Assembly (NCBI GenBank): GCA_030632765.1
Contig: DAOVUC010000112.1
Coordinates: 1 to 5,972, forward strand
Direction of reading: 5' to 3'
DNA from: Candidatus Dadabacteria bacterium
GTDB lineage: Bacteria > Desulfobacterota_D > UBA1144 > Nemesobacterales > UBA2774
Length of the DNA: 5,972 nucleotides
A program made the position numbers and the translations under genes. Positions 1 to 5,607 of this stretch are shown here, one piece after another (position 1 is the first letter of the stretch; each line of letters starts with the position of its first letter). The notes below the pieces were generated by a model, which searched no databases, was not told where the DNA came from, and saw only the letters and a list, made by a program, of their open reading frames with translations.

Positions 1-38
1 TGGGAAAGGTAGTTTTTTAGAAGTAAAGAAAATGACTT

Positions 39-60
39 AAGGCTATTTTAGGGTAGCTTT
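39..60 (+). other. Hairpin in the leader of gap
   Basis: AAGGCTA (39-45) can pair with TAGCTTT (54-60) to give a 7-bp stem with one G-U pair and an 8-base loop. It ends five bases before the gap Shine-Dalgarno site. It could be a weak terminator of an upstream gene or a 5'-UTR structure affecting gap translation. The T-tract after it is short and interrupted, and the stem is weak, so a chance origin is possible. Confidence 0.3.
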
Positions 61-64
61 TCTC

Positions 65-70
65 GGAGGA
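65..70 (+). promoter_or_regulatory. Shine-Dalgarno site of gap
   Basis: GGAGGA lies 8 bases before the ATG at 79. It is a near-perfect match to the anti-Shine-Dalgarno sequence and fixes the gap start. No convincing -35/-10 promoter pair is visible in bases 1-64, so the promoter of the gap-pgk transcript probably lies upstream of the window. Confidence 0.85.
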
Positions 71-78
71 ATTTATAA

Positions 79-1086
79 ATGTCAATTAAGGTTGGTATTA
101 ACGGATTCGGAAGAATCGGCAGGCATGTTCTTCGTATTGGATTAGAGAGGGAAGGGATAGAATTTGTTGGAATAAATGACATATCTGATGCTAAAACACT
201 CGCGCATCTTTTTAAATACGATTCGATTTTTGGTCCTTACAAAGGTGAGGTTAAATCTGAAAACGGGCATATGATAATAGACGGCAAACCGATCAGGGTA
301 TTTTCTGAAAGAAACCCCTCTGATCTTCCATGGCAGGATGTGGGTGCAGAGCTCATTGCAGAGGCTAGCGGTATTTTTAGAAGTCAGGAAGAAGCATCCA
401 GGCATCTAGGAGAGACAGTCAAAAAAGTTATTATAACAGCTCCGGCAAAAGGCAAAGTTGATCTTACAACTGTTCTAGGCGCTAATCAAGACAGCTACGA
501 TAGTGCAAATCACAATATTATTTCAAACGCTTCCTGCACGACCAATTGCTTCTCGATGGTAGTAAAAGTTCTTCATGAGAACTTTGGAATCAAGAAAGGC
601 CAGATGACCACTGTTCATTCGTACACAAATGACCAGCAGATACTTGATGCGCCTCATAAAGATCTGCGCAGAGCAAGGGCAGCTGCGTTATCCATAATAC
701 CTACAAGCACTGGGGCTGCGAGCGCTATAGAGATTATTTTCCCTGAGCTTAAAGGGAAAATGAGCGCTGTAGCTCTGAGAGTTCCAACTTCTGATGTCTC
801 TGTTGTCGATTTTACTTGTGAAGTTGAAAAATCAACCACAGTCGAAGAAATTAATGAAAAATTCAAAGAAGCATCCGTTGGTGAGCTTAAGGGATACTTA
901 AGATATTCAGAGGAAGAACTCGTATCCTCAGATTTTATAGGCGATCCCCATTCGGCCGTCTTTGATGCACCACTGACTTCTGTAGTAGAGGGCAATCTTG
1001 TAAAAGTAATTGCTTGGTACGATAATGAATATGGTTATTCATCAAGGGTAGTAGACTTAATAGAATATGTGGGGGATAAGTCGTAA
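79..1086 (+). CDS. gap: Glyceraldehyde-3-phosphate dehydrogenase, NAD-type (class I)
   Basis: Cytoplasmic enzyme that converts glyceraldehyde-3-phosphate, phosphate and NAD+ to 1,3-bisphosphoglycerate; reversible, so it serves glycolysis and gluconeogenesis. The 335-residue length is normal for the family. The N-terminal Rossmann motif GINGFGRIGR is at residues 6-15. Asp34 at the end of the second strand, and Pro192 in DAPHKDLRR, are the residues usually linked to NAD rather than NADP use. The catalytic Cys153 lies in SNASCTTNC (149-157) and its partner His180 in TVHSYTN. Phosphate-site residues include Thr183, Thr211-Gly212 (TSTG) and Arg234 (RVPT). WYDNEYGYS (313-321) is the usual C-terminal nicotinamide-site motif. 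Several normally conserved positions next to these motifs differ: FSM follows the catalytic motif instead of LAP, GAASAI replaces GAAKAV, and RVPTSDVSV replaces RVPTPNVSV. The core active site is intact, so an active enzyme is expected. The stop overlaps the pgk start by one base. Confidence 0.97.
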   Translation: MSIKVGINGFGRIGRHVLRIGLEREGIEFVGINDISDAKTLAHLFKYDSIFGPYKGEVKSENGHMIIDGKPIRVFSERNPSDLPWQDVGAELIAEASGIFRSQEEASRHLGETVKKVIITAPAKGKVDLTTVLGANQDSYDSANHNIISNASCTTNCFSMVVKVLHENFGIKKGQMTTVHSYTNDQQILDAPHKDLRRARAAALSIIPTSTGAASAIEIIFPELKGKMSAVALRVPTSDVSVVDFTCEVEKSTTVEEINEKFKEASVGELKGYLRYSEEELVSSDFIGDPHSAVFDAPLTSVVEGNLVKVIAWYDNEYGYSSRVVDLIEYVGDKS

Positions 1087-2306
1087 TGAGCAAGTTGGTT
1101 GTATCTGATCTTCCTGATTCGGAATATAAAGGGAAACGAGTATTCGTAAGGGTGGATTTCAATGTTCCTATCAGGGACGGAAAAATTAGTGAGGATTATC
1201 GTATAAGAAGAGCGATACCTACCATTGACTATTTAATTGAAAGAAAAGCTAAAGTTATAGTTGGCTCTCACCTTGGACGGCCTAAAGGAATTGCGATACC
1301 TGGTCTTTCCCTAAAACCCATTCAAGCTCGACTTTCAGAGCTACTGGGGGAATCAGTCTCTTTCACTGGGAATGTAATAGGAAGTGAAGTAAAAAAAGCT
1401 ATAGATAGCTTAAAGGAAGGGGAGGTAATACTCCTTGAGAATTTGAGATTTCATAAAGAAGAAACGGACAATGACCCAAAATTTTCCAAAGAGCTAGCTT
1501 CTTTTGCCGATATATATATAAATGACGCGTTTGGAACCTCACACAGAAAACATGCCTCTACATATGGTATGGCCTCAAAGTTTGATCATAGGCTTGCAGG
1601 GTTCTTGGTAAGCAGGGAACTTCAGTTTCTAACAAGGATTCGTGAAAACCCCGACCGACCTTTTATTGTGATTGTGGGCGGAGGTAAGATAAAAGACAAA
1701 ATACATGCTCTAAAGAGTTTAATAGAGAAAGCCGATAAGGTTCTCTTAGGCGGAGGAGTTGCCTATACATTTTTGAAAGCAAGGGGAATGAACATAGGGA
1801 ATTCAATAGTAGAAGACGAGATGTTGGATTGGGCAAAAGAATCACTCAAAAAATATGGGGAGAAAATATTCCTTCCTGTAGACCATGTGGTAGCCGGCAG
1901 TTTTGAGAGAAGAAAAAACTGTATGGTTATGGATGACAATATACCGGACGATTTACAGGGTTTTGATATAGGCCCTAAAACCGCAGCTATATATAATCAT
2001 CAAATAAAGGGTAAGGGTTCTATTTTCTGGAGCGGACCAATGGGAGTGTTTGAAGTAGGTGACTTTTCAGCTGGAACCACACAGGTAGCTCGTGCTGTAG
2101 CGCTTGCCACCTGGCGGGGCGCAACTACTGTTGTCGGTGGTGGAGAAACTATTGCCTCCATTAGAAACGCAGAGGTGATGGATTCAGAGATTACTCATAT
2201 TTCCACAGGTGGCGGAGCCTTGCTTGAATTCCTAGGAGGGGCGAAACTCCCGGGGATTTCAATCTTGGACGAGAAAGAAAAGAATATTTCTTTAGTTGCT
2301 AACTGA
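1086..2306 (+). CDS. pgk: Phosphoglycerate kinase
   Basis: Cytoplasmic kinase that transfers phosphate from 1,3-bisphosphoglycerate to ADP, giving 3-phosphoglycerate and ATP; it directly follows GAPDH in the pathway. The length of 406 residues is close to the usual 390-420 of bacteria. The N-terminal substrate domain shows VRVDFNVP (21-28; Asp24, Asn26), SHLGRPKG (61-68; His62, Arg65), ENLRF with Arg121, and INDAFGTSHR (145-154). The C-terminal nucleotide domain shows GGGKIKDK (198-205; Lys201 and Lys205), LGGGVAYTFL, GPMGVFE (317-323) and STGGGALLEFLGG (373-385). Two positions depart from the family norm: WSGP with Ser316 where Asn is expected, and GGGE with Glu354 where Asp is expected; both normally lie at the nucleotide phosphates. 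The start overlaps the gap stop as TAATG, and a G-rich ribosome site (GGGGGAT, 1071-1077) sits inside the end of gap, which indicates translational coupling. No obvious terminator follows the gene. Confidence 0.97.
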   Translation: MSKLVVSDLPDSEYKGKRVFVRVDFNVPIRDGKISEDYRIRRAIPTIDYLIERKAKVIVGSHLGRPKGIAIPGLSLKPIQARLSELLGESVSFTGNVIGSEVKKAIDSLKEGEVILLENLRFHKEETDNDPKFSKELASFADIYINDAFGTSHRKHASTYGMASKFDHRLAGFLVSRELQFLTRIRENPDRPFIVIVGGGKIKDKIHALKSLIEKADKVLLGGGVAYTFLKARGMNIGNSIVEDEMLDWAKESLKKYGEKIFLPVDHVVAGSFERRKNCMVMDDNIPDDLQGFDIGPKTAAIYNHQIKGKGSIFWSGPMGVFEVGDFSAGTTQVARAVALATWRGATTVVGGGETIASIRNAEVMDSEITHISTGGGALLEFLGGAKLPGISILDEKEKNISLVAN

Positions 2307-2325
2307 TCTGTCTAATAGCTATAAT
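2296..2325 (+). promoter_or_regulatory. Candidate sigma-70 promoter of fbaB
   Basis: A perfect TATAAT (2320-2325) is preceded at an 18-base spacing by TTGCTA (2296-2301), which matches TTGACA at four of six positions. The -35 box lies in the last codons of pgk. Transcription would begin near 2332 and leave an untranslated leader of roughly 95 bases before fbaB. This suggests fbaB can be expressed apart from gap-pgk, although read-through from pgk is not excluded because no terminator is seen. Confidence 0.5.
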
Positions 2326-2352
2326 TGTTTAACTTTACAGTTTCTAATCTCT

Positions 2353-2369
2353 AAATTAAGCTTTAATTT
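2353..2369. repeat. Short AT inverted repeat in the fbaB leader
   Basis: AAATTAA (2353-2359) and TTAATTT (2363-2369) are exact reverse complements separated by GCT. The pair lies about 20 bases downstream of the predicted fbaB transcription start, a position typical of a repressor operator. As an RNA hairpin it would be weak because it is all A-U. In AT-rich intergenic DNA this can also arise by chance. Confidence 0.3.
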
Positions 2370-2428
2370 CGAGTTAATCTGTGCGACAATAGTATCAAAA
2401 GATCCTAAAATGGAGTAACACAACAGAG

Positions 2429-3508
2429 ATGGCTAAAACTAAAGATGGCATTGACTCAACCGTAAAACTTCTAGGTAAAGAAGCAGACTATCTTCTAAAT
2501 CATAAATGCAAGACAATTTCAAAAAAACTACTTCACTTACCAGGACCATCTTTTGTTGATGATATTTTCATTCCTACTGATCGTCCTAACTCTGTTCTTA
2601 GAAACTTTGAACTGTTAATTAATACTGGCCGTCTCGCTGGAACGGGGTACATGTCCATATTGCCTGTGGATCAAGGTATAGAGCATTCCGCTGGCGCTTC
2701 ATTTGCTCCTAACCCAATTTACTTTGATCCTGAAAATATCGTTAAACTTGCGATTGAGGGCGGCTGTAACGGTGTCGCATCCACACTCGGGGTTTTGGGC
2801 TCTGTTTCTAGAAAGTATGCGCATAAAATTCCATTTATTGTTAAAATTAACCATAACGAATTCCTGTCTTATCCCAATACATATGACGAAATCCTATTCG
2901 CAAACGTAGACCAGGCGTTTGAGATGGGGGCAGTGTCGGTAGGCGCTACGATTTACTTCGGTTCCCAGGAGAGCCATCGTCAGATACAGGAAATTTCTGA
3001 AGCATTTCGGTATGCACATACACTAGGGCTTGTAACCATACTCTGGGCCTATTTGAGAAACCCCGCATTTAAAACAAAGGAAGTAGATTATCATTTGTCC
3101 GCCGATTTAACCGGTCAAGCCAATCATATTAGCGCCACAATTGAAGCAGATATTGTTAAGCAAAAGCTGCCTGAAAATAACGGTGGGTATACAGCTCTTA
3201 ATTTTGGTAAGACTGACCCAAGAGTCTATTCTAAATTAACCACAGATCATCCAATAGACCTTACACGTTATCAGGTTGCAAATTGCTACATGGGACGTGC
3301 GGGGCTAATTAATTCAGGCGGTGCTTCTACTGGGGATGAGAGTAATGACCTGGCACAAGCGGTAAGAACTGCTGTTATTAACAAGAGAGCAGGTGGTATC
3401 GGGCTAATTACCGGCCGGAAATCTTTCCAGAAACCTATGAAAGACGGAGTTGAAATACTGAACGCCGTACAAAATGTTTATCTCGATAAGGATATCACTG
3501 TAGCTTAA
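2429..3508 (+). CDS. fbaB: Class I fructose-1,6-bisphosphate aldolase, DhnA/FbaB type
   Basis: Cytoplasmic aldolase that reversibly splits fructose-1,6-bisphosphate into dihydroxyacetone phosphate and glyceraldehyde-3-phosphate through a Schiff base, without a metal. The protein resembles E. coli FbaB along its whole length (359 residues here against about 350), including [10 protein letters not shown] near the N-terminus, [10 protein letters not shown] (65-74), [18 protein letters not shown] (76-93), KINHNE (139-144), GATIYFGS (172-179), LWAYLRN (205-211), ADLTGQANH (225-233), [16 protein letters not shown] (284-299) and [13 protein letters not shown] (311-323). Lys244 in ADIVKQK is the expected Schiff-base lysine by family comparison. 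The ATG start fits the family N-terminus with a slightly longer lead of about seven residues. Ribosome binding looks weak: TGGAG at 2411-2415 is 13 bases away. The neighbouring gap and pgk use its product, so the three work as one pathway segment. The gene ends convergent with the nitroreductase gene. Confidence 0.96.
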   Translation: MAKTKDGIDSTVKLLGKEADYLLNHKCKTISKKLLHLPGPSFVDDIFIPTDRPNSVLRNFELLINTGRLAGTGYMSILPVDQGIEHSAGASFAPNPIYFDPENIVKLAIEGGCNGVASTLGVLGSVSRKYAHKIPFIVKINHNEFLSYPNTYDEILFANVDQAFEMGAVSVGATIYFGSQESHRQIQEISEAFRYAHTLGLVTILWAYLRNPAFKTKEVDYHLSADLTGQANHISATIEADIVKQKLPENNGGYTALNFGKTDPRVYSKLTTDHPIDLTRYQVANCYMGRAGLINSGGASTGDESNDLAQAVRTAVINKRAGGIGLITGRKSFQKPMKDGVEILNAVQNVYLDKDITVA

Positions 3509-3572
3509 ATCCAGGTCTTTCCTAACTATATTTCCTTGCAATGTTAAAAGTCTAACTGAAATTAAATAACAA

Positions 3573-3609
3573 GAGGTGAAAGAAGCCGCTCTTAATATCC
3601 CCTCACCTC
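3573..3609 (-). terminator. Candidate terminator at the convergent gene junction
   Basis: GAGGTGA (3573-3579) and TCACCTC (3603-3609) form a perfect 7-bp stem with a 23-base loop. The loop contains a second small pairing (AAGA at 3580-3583 with TCTT at 3590-3593). On the minus strand the stem is followed by a T-rich run (TTGTTATTT), so it best fits termination of the nitroreductase transcript, about 20 bases past its stop. On the plus strand the following bases are not a T-tract, so for fbaB it would be at most a weak terminator. Confidence 0.5.
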
Positions 3610-3629
3610 ATAAATTCCCTATATCTTAT

Positions 3630-4511
3630 TTAAACTCCTTTGTCCTCAAGCCCTTCCGGAACTTCTCCATAATAAATTGAATCTTCCTCATAGAGAGCTT
3701 TAATCTTTTCCTTAGGCATATCAGGCATTTCTTCATTAAGCCCGAACATTTTGCAAAGATGTTTTAGTTCCTCGTCTCTTCCTGGATGAGGAGCCATTGG
3801 CTGAATCATATTAGCCTCTCTCAGCTGTTCCTTAACCCCCTCATCTTGCTCAAGTGGAGTGCCGTATTGATTATAGTGAAATAGCCTGTCAAACCTTTTT
3901 CTGGGTCGTTGTCCGGGCGTCTCTGCAGCATATCCTACAGCCATGAGCCATAGAGGTACGACGTTTTCCGGCACACCCAGTACTTGTGGAAATTCAGCGG
4001 GTTTTCTTCCTGTCGCAAGAAGACAAGCGCCCAATCCTACCTCAGTTGCGGCAAGCAGGGCGTGCGCGATAGCCTGCCCGGCTTCTATCCTGAGTAGATC
4101 CTCTGCTCTATCTTTTGGGAAGCTCATCAGGCGCGGGTATGTTGACTCGGTAAGAATTTTATAAGTCCATCCATATGCAGCGGTTACAGCTCTTGCAGGA
4201 AAGAGTACTGAAAACGATTCTACAAGCTCCTTGTACCAGGCATCCATATTAACAAGCCATGCAATCACAATTGGCGCCTGGCGTAGCTGCTGCTCGTTAA
4301 AAGGGGACGCACACTCGATTATTTGTTCGAACTTGTCCTTGGGATAAGTCCTTTTGTCAATTACTATTGCCTCGGTGGATCCGCAATTCCCCTGACACGA
4401 TGCATAACGTGCGGCTTGAAGCATCCTTTGAATTTTCCAATCTTCAACCTCTTGCCAGGGTTTGAAAAACCTGATGCTTCTTCTGGTTCCAATAGCTTCT
4501 AAAAGTTCCAT
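3630..4511 (-). CDS. Nitroreductase-family flavoprotein with a C-terminal extension
   Basis: Predicted FMN-dependent NAD(P)H oxidoreductase of the nitroreductase fold; the physiological substrate cannot be told from sequence. The FMN-phosphate motif is GTRRSIRFF (8-16), with Arg10, Arg11 and Arg14. The second flavin region, normally APSAGNxQ, here reads ASCQGNCGS (37-45), keeping Asn42 but flanking it with Cys39 and Cys43. EAGQAIAHALLAATEVGLGACLLA (143-166) is the typical core helix plus GLG turn, and VPLWLMAVGYAAE (185-197) the usual late strand, followed by PRKRFDRLFHYNQYG (203-217), where most family members end. About 75 further residues follow, rich in Met, Pro, Glu and Lys, so 293 residues is long for a family usually of 170-220. 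No signal peptide or membrane segment is seen, so it is likely cytoplasmic. A strong ribosome site supports the ATG. Codons look richer in G+C than in neighbouring genes, which may hint at separate ancestry. It is transcribed alone, opposite to both flanking genes. Confidence 0.88.
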   Translation of the reverse strand: MELLEAIGTRRSIRFFKPWQEVEDWKIQRMLQAARYASCQGNCGSTEAIVIDKRTYPKDKFEQIIECASPFNEQQLRQAPIVIAWLVNMDAWYKELVESFSVLFPARAVTAAYGWTYKILTESTYPRLMSFPKDRAEDLLRIEAGQAIAHALLAATEVGLGACLLATGRKPAEFPQVLGVPENVVPLWLMAVGYAAETPGQRPRKRFDRLFHYNQYGTPLEQDEGVKEQLREANMIQPMAPHPGRDEELKHLCKMFGLNEEMPDMPKEKIKALYEEDSIYYGEVPEGLEDKGV

Positions 4512-4518
4512 GAATATG

Positions 4519-4526
4519 CCTCCTCT
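4519..4526 (-). promoter_or_regulatory. Shine-Dalgarno site of the nitroreductase gene
   Basis: Read on the minus strand, AGAGGAGG lies 7 bases before the ATG at 4511. This strong match to the anti-Shine-Dalgarno sequence fixes the start codon. Confidence 0.85.
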
Positions 4527-4546
4527 ATTTTTTACATACTATCTTT

Positions 4547-4575
4547 ATTTTAATGATGGTTATGGAATACTTCAA
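4547..4575 (-). promoter_or_regulatory. Candidate sigma-70 promoter of the nitroreductase gene
   Basis: On the minus strand, TTGAAG (4575-4570; four of six matches to TTGACA) is followed after exactly 17 bases by TAAAAT (4552-4547; five of six to TATAAT). Transcription would start near 4540, giving a leader of about 30 bases that contains the Shine-Dalgarno site. Spacing and position are close to ideal. Confidence 0.6.
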
Positions 4576-4611
4576 ATGCAAAGTACAAACCTTGTCACAG
4601 CGATCCTGATC

Positions 4612-4635
4612 TAACCGAGCGTATGCTCGTTGTTA
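4612..4635. other. Hairpin in the divergent intergenic region
   Basis: CGAGC (4616-4620) pairs with GCTCG (4625-4629) across a GTAT loop. The stem extends with TAAC (4612-4615) and GTTA (4632-4635) if two T residues (4630-4631) bulge out, giving nine pairs in all. It sits about 40 bases upstream of the nitroreductase -35 box and about 175 bases before the SAM hydrolase gene. On the plus strand T-rich sequence follows, but no plus-strand gene ends here. It could be an operator-like palindrome or a relic terminator. Confidence 0.35.
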
Positions 4636-4665
4636 TCTTGAATAATTTGTATCTTTAAGTCAAGG

Positions 4666-4694
4666 TTGATAAATCGATAACCGAGTTAAATGAT
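4666..4694 (+). promoter_or_regulatory. Weak candidate promoter of the SAM hydrolase-rluD pair
   Basis: TTGATA (4666-4671; five of six to TTGACA) is followed after 17 bases by AATGAT (4689-4694; four of six to TATAAT). The implied untranslated leader is about 110 bases. This is the best plus-strand pair I found in the intergenic region, but its -10 box is poor and other sites are possible. Confidence 0.25.
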
Positions 4695-4792
4695 TACTTC
4701 CAAGAAATCCTGAGCCCAGAATGGTTAGCTTCATTTCTCAATCACGTCTAATTGGGTTATTTTAATTAGTAACCACTTTATCACGACTGGAA

Positions 4793-4800
4793 TTAAAGGG
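4793..4800 (+). promoter_or_regulatory. Weak Shine-Dalgarno site supporting a GTG start
   Basis: TTAAAGGG ends nine bases before the GTG at 4810. It is only a partial match to TAAGGAGG, but the spacing is right, and no ATG is available before residue 21, which would remove the conserved N-terminus of the SAM hydrolase. Confidence 0.5.
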
Positions 4801-4809
4801 CAAAAGCAA

Positions 4810-5571
4810 GTGAAGCGTATAATAACTCTTACAACCGATTTTGGTCTGGACGATTACTATGTTGGTGCTATGAAGGGTGTGATTCTCGGAATTAATCCTG
4901 ACACCCAAATAATTGATATAACTCACTCTATCCCAAAATACGATGTTATTAAGGCAGCATTTACAGCTCGAAATATCTATCCCTATTTCCCAAAAGGTAC
5001 AATACATGTAGTAGTGGTCGATCCTGGAGTTGGTGGCAAAAGAAAACCTATCGCCCTACATTCAGAGCAAGGTATTTTCATCGGTCCTGATAACGGGGTC
5101 TTTTCATTAATATATGAGTCGTCTAAAGAGGTGAGGATTAGAGAGATTGCCAATGTTGAGTATATGCTTGAAGAAATGAGTAACACATTTCACGGAAGAG
5201 ATATATTTGCACCGGTAGCAGCGCACATTTCTTTAGGTGTGGACATTAATGAACTTGGTGAGGGTATTGAGTCACCTGTTTTATTGGATTTTCCGGAACC
5301 GACAATTACCGAGAATGAAATAATAGGAGAGGTTATATATACAGACTCATTTGGTAATCTGATAACTAATATAAAGGGAGATTTGATCAAGGGTTATTCC
5401 AGGATTCATATAGACAAGTTTATCATTGACAGCGTCGCCGGCTTTTATCAGGATGCCGGCAACGCAGAGCTGCTTGCTATAATCGGGAGCTCAGGTTTTT
5501 TGGAAATCTCGGTTAACCAGGGCAGTGCGTCAGAGCTTATAAATGATTATAGAGTTACAATTTTAAAATAA
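4810..5571 (+). CDS. S-adenosyl-L-methionine hydrolase, DUF62 / SAM hydroxide adenosyltransferase family
   Basis: Cytoplasmic enzyme of the family that includes bacterial and archaeal SAM hydrolases, which use an activated water to split SAM into adenosine and L-methionine, and the related fluorinase and chlorinase. The family signature opens the protein: ITLTTDFGLDDYYVGAMKG (5-23). The N-terminal domain continues with IIDITHSIP (34-42), VVVVDPGVGG (67-76), FIGPDNGVFSL (90-100) and TFHGRDIFAP (126-135). Asp71, Arg78 and His128 match the Asp-Arg-His set described for the hydroxide-using subfamily. GEVIYTDSFGNLITNI (173-188) starts the C-terminal barrel. The extra loop of fluorinases is absent. 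The 253-residue length is typical. The GTG start at 4810 places the conserved N-terminus as in relatives. The gene is followed after 36 bases by an RluD-type gene, probably in one transcript. The biological role of SAM hydrolysis in these bacteria is not well settled; the local context does not explain it. Confidence 0.93.
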   Translation: MKRIITLTTDFGLDDYYVGAMKGVILGINPDTQIIDITHSIPKYDVIKAAFTARNIYPYFPKGTIHVVVVDPGVGGKRKPIALHSEQGIFIGPDNGVFSLIYESSKEVRIREIANVEYMLEEMSNTFHGRDIFAPVAAHISLGVDINELGEGIESPVLLDFPEPTITENEIIGEVIYTDSFGNLITNIKGDLIKGYSRIHIDKFIIDSVAGFYQDAGNAELLAIIGSSGFLEISVNQGSASELINDYRVTILK

Positions 5572-5575
5572 CCTA

Positions 5576-5589
5576 AGCAATTAGTTGCT
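5576..5589 (+). other. Small hairpin between the SAM hydrolase and rluD genes
   Basis: AGCAA (5576-5580) and TTGCT (5585-5589) pair across a TTAG loop. No T-tract follows, so it is unlikely to be a terminator and is compatible with read-through into the next gene. It might influence message stability or initiation at 5608, but five pairs is weak. Confidence 0.25.
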
Positions 5590-5607
5590 GCATAATTGGT
5601 TGTTACT

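Larger units (their letters stand above)
4512..4809. other. Divergent intergenic region of about 300 bases
   Basis: This stretch separates the minus-strand nitroreductase gene from the plus-strand SAM hydrolase gene and must hold promoters for both. It contains a good minus-strand promoter near the nitroreductase, a hairpin at 4612-4635, a weak plus-strand promoter candidate at 4666-4694, and a small inverted repeat (GGTTA 4755-4759 with TAACC 4770-4774) in the likely SAM hydrolase leader. A plus-strand frame from 4557 to 4751, interrupted by one TAA at 4656, reads somewhat like protein but has no convincing start or ribosome site. I see no tRNA and no recognisable riboswitch. Confidence 0.7.

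Noticed and set aside
2..40. Possible C-terminal tail of an upstream gene (open frame ending in FLEVKKMT and TAA at 38-40)
   Set aside because: Only 12 codons are visible, with no recognisable motif; another frame could equally be the real one.
142..1162. Minus-strand open frames opposite gap and the start of pgk
   Set aside because: They lie opposite well-supported genes, have no family-like sequence, and no good ribosome sites were seen.
1510..1520. TATATATATA run in pgk and TATATAAT near 1986
   Set aside because: Explained by codons for Ile-Tyr-Ile and Ala-Ile-Tyr-Asn; promoter-like by chance in AT-rich coding sequence.
1663..1845. Minus-strand open frame within pgk
   Set aside because: Low-complexity Leu/Ser-rich translation, antisense to a conserved enzyme domain.
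2703..2909. Second plus-strand frame inside fbaB
   Set aside because: Out-of-frame shadow of the aldolase; no start signals or recognisable motifs.
3943..4164. Plus-strand open frame opposite the nitroreductase gene
   Set aside because: Antisense to the conserved flavoprotein core; composition reflects the opposite strand's codons.
4553..4655. Tiny ATG frames in the intergenic region (17 codons from 4553, 12 from 4576, 11 from 4623)
   Set aside because: Too short, without Shine-Dalgarno sites or conserved features.
4762..5390. Minus-strand frames opposite the SAM hydrolase gene
   Set aside because: They overlap the conserved plus-strand protein and show no family features.
4810..5571. Possible halogenase (fluorinase or chlorinase) instead of SAM hydrolase
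   Set aside because: The Asp-Arg-His set of the hydroxide-using subfamily is present and the fluorinase-specific loop is absent; no halometabolite genes are nearby.
5579..5602. Imperfect direct repeat AATTAGTTG / AATTGGTTG before rluD
   Set aside because: Nine bases with one mismatch in AT-rich sequence is expected by chance.
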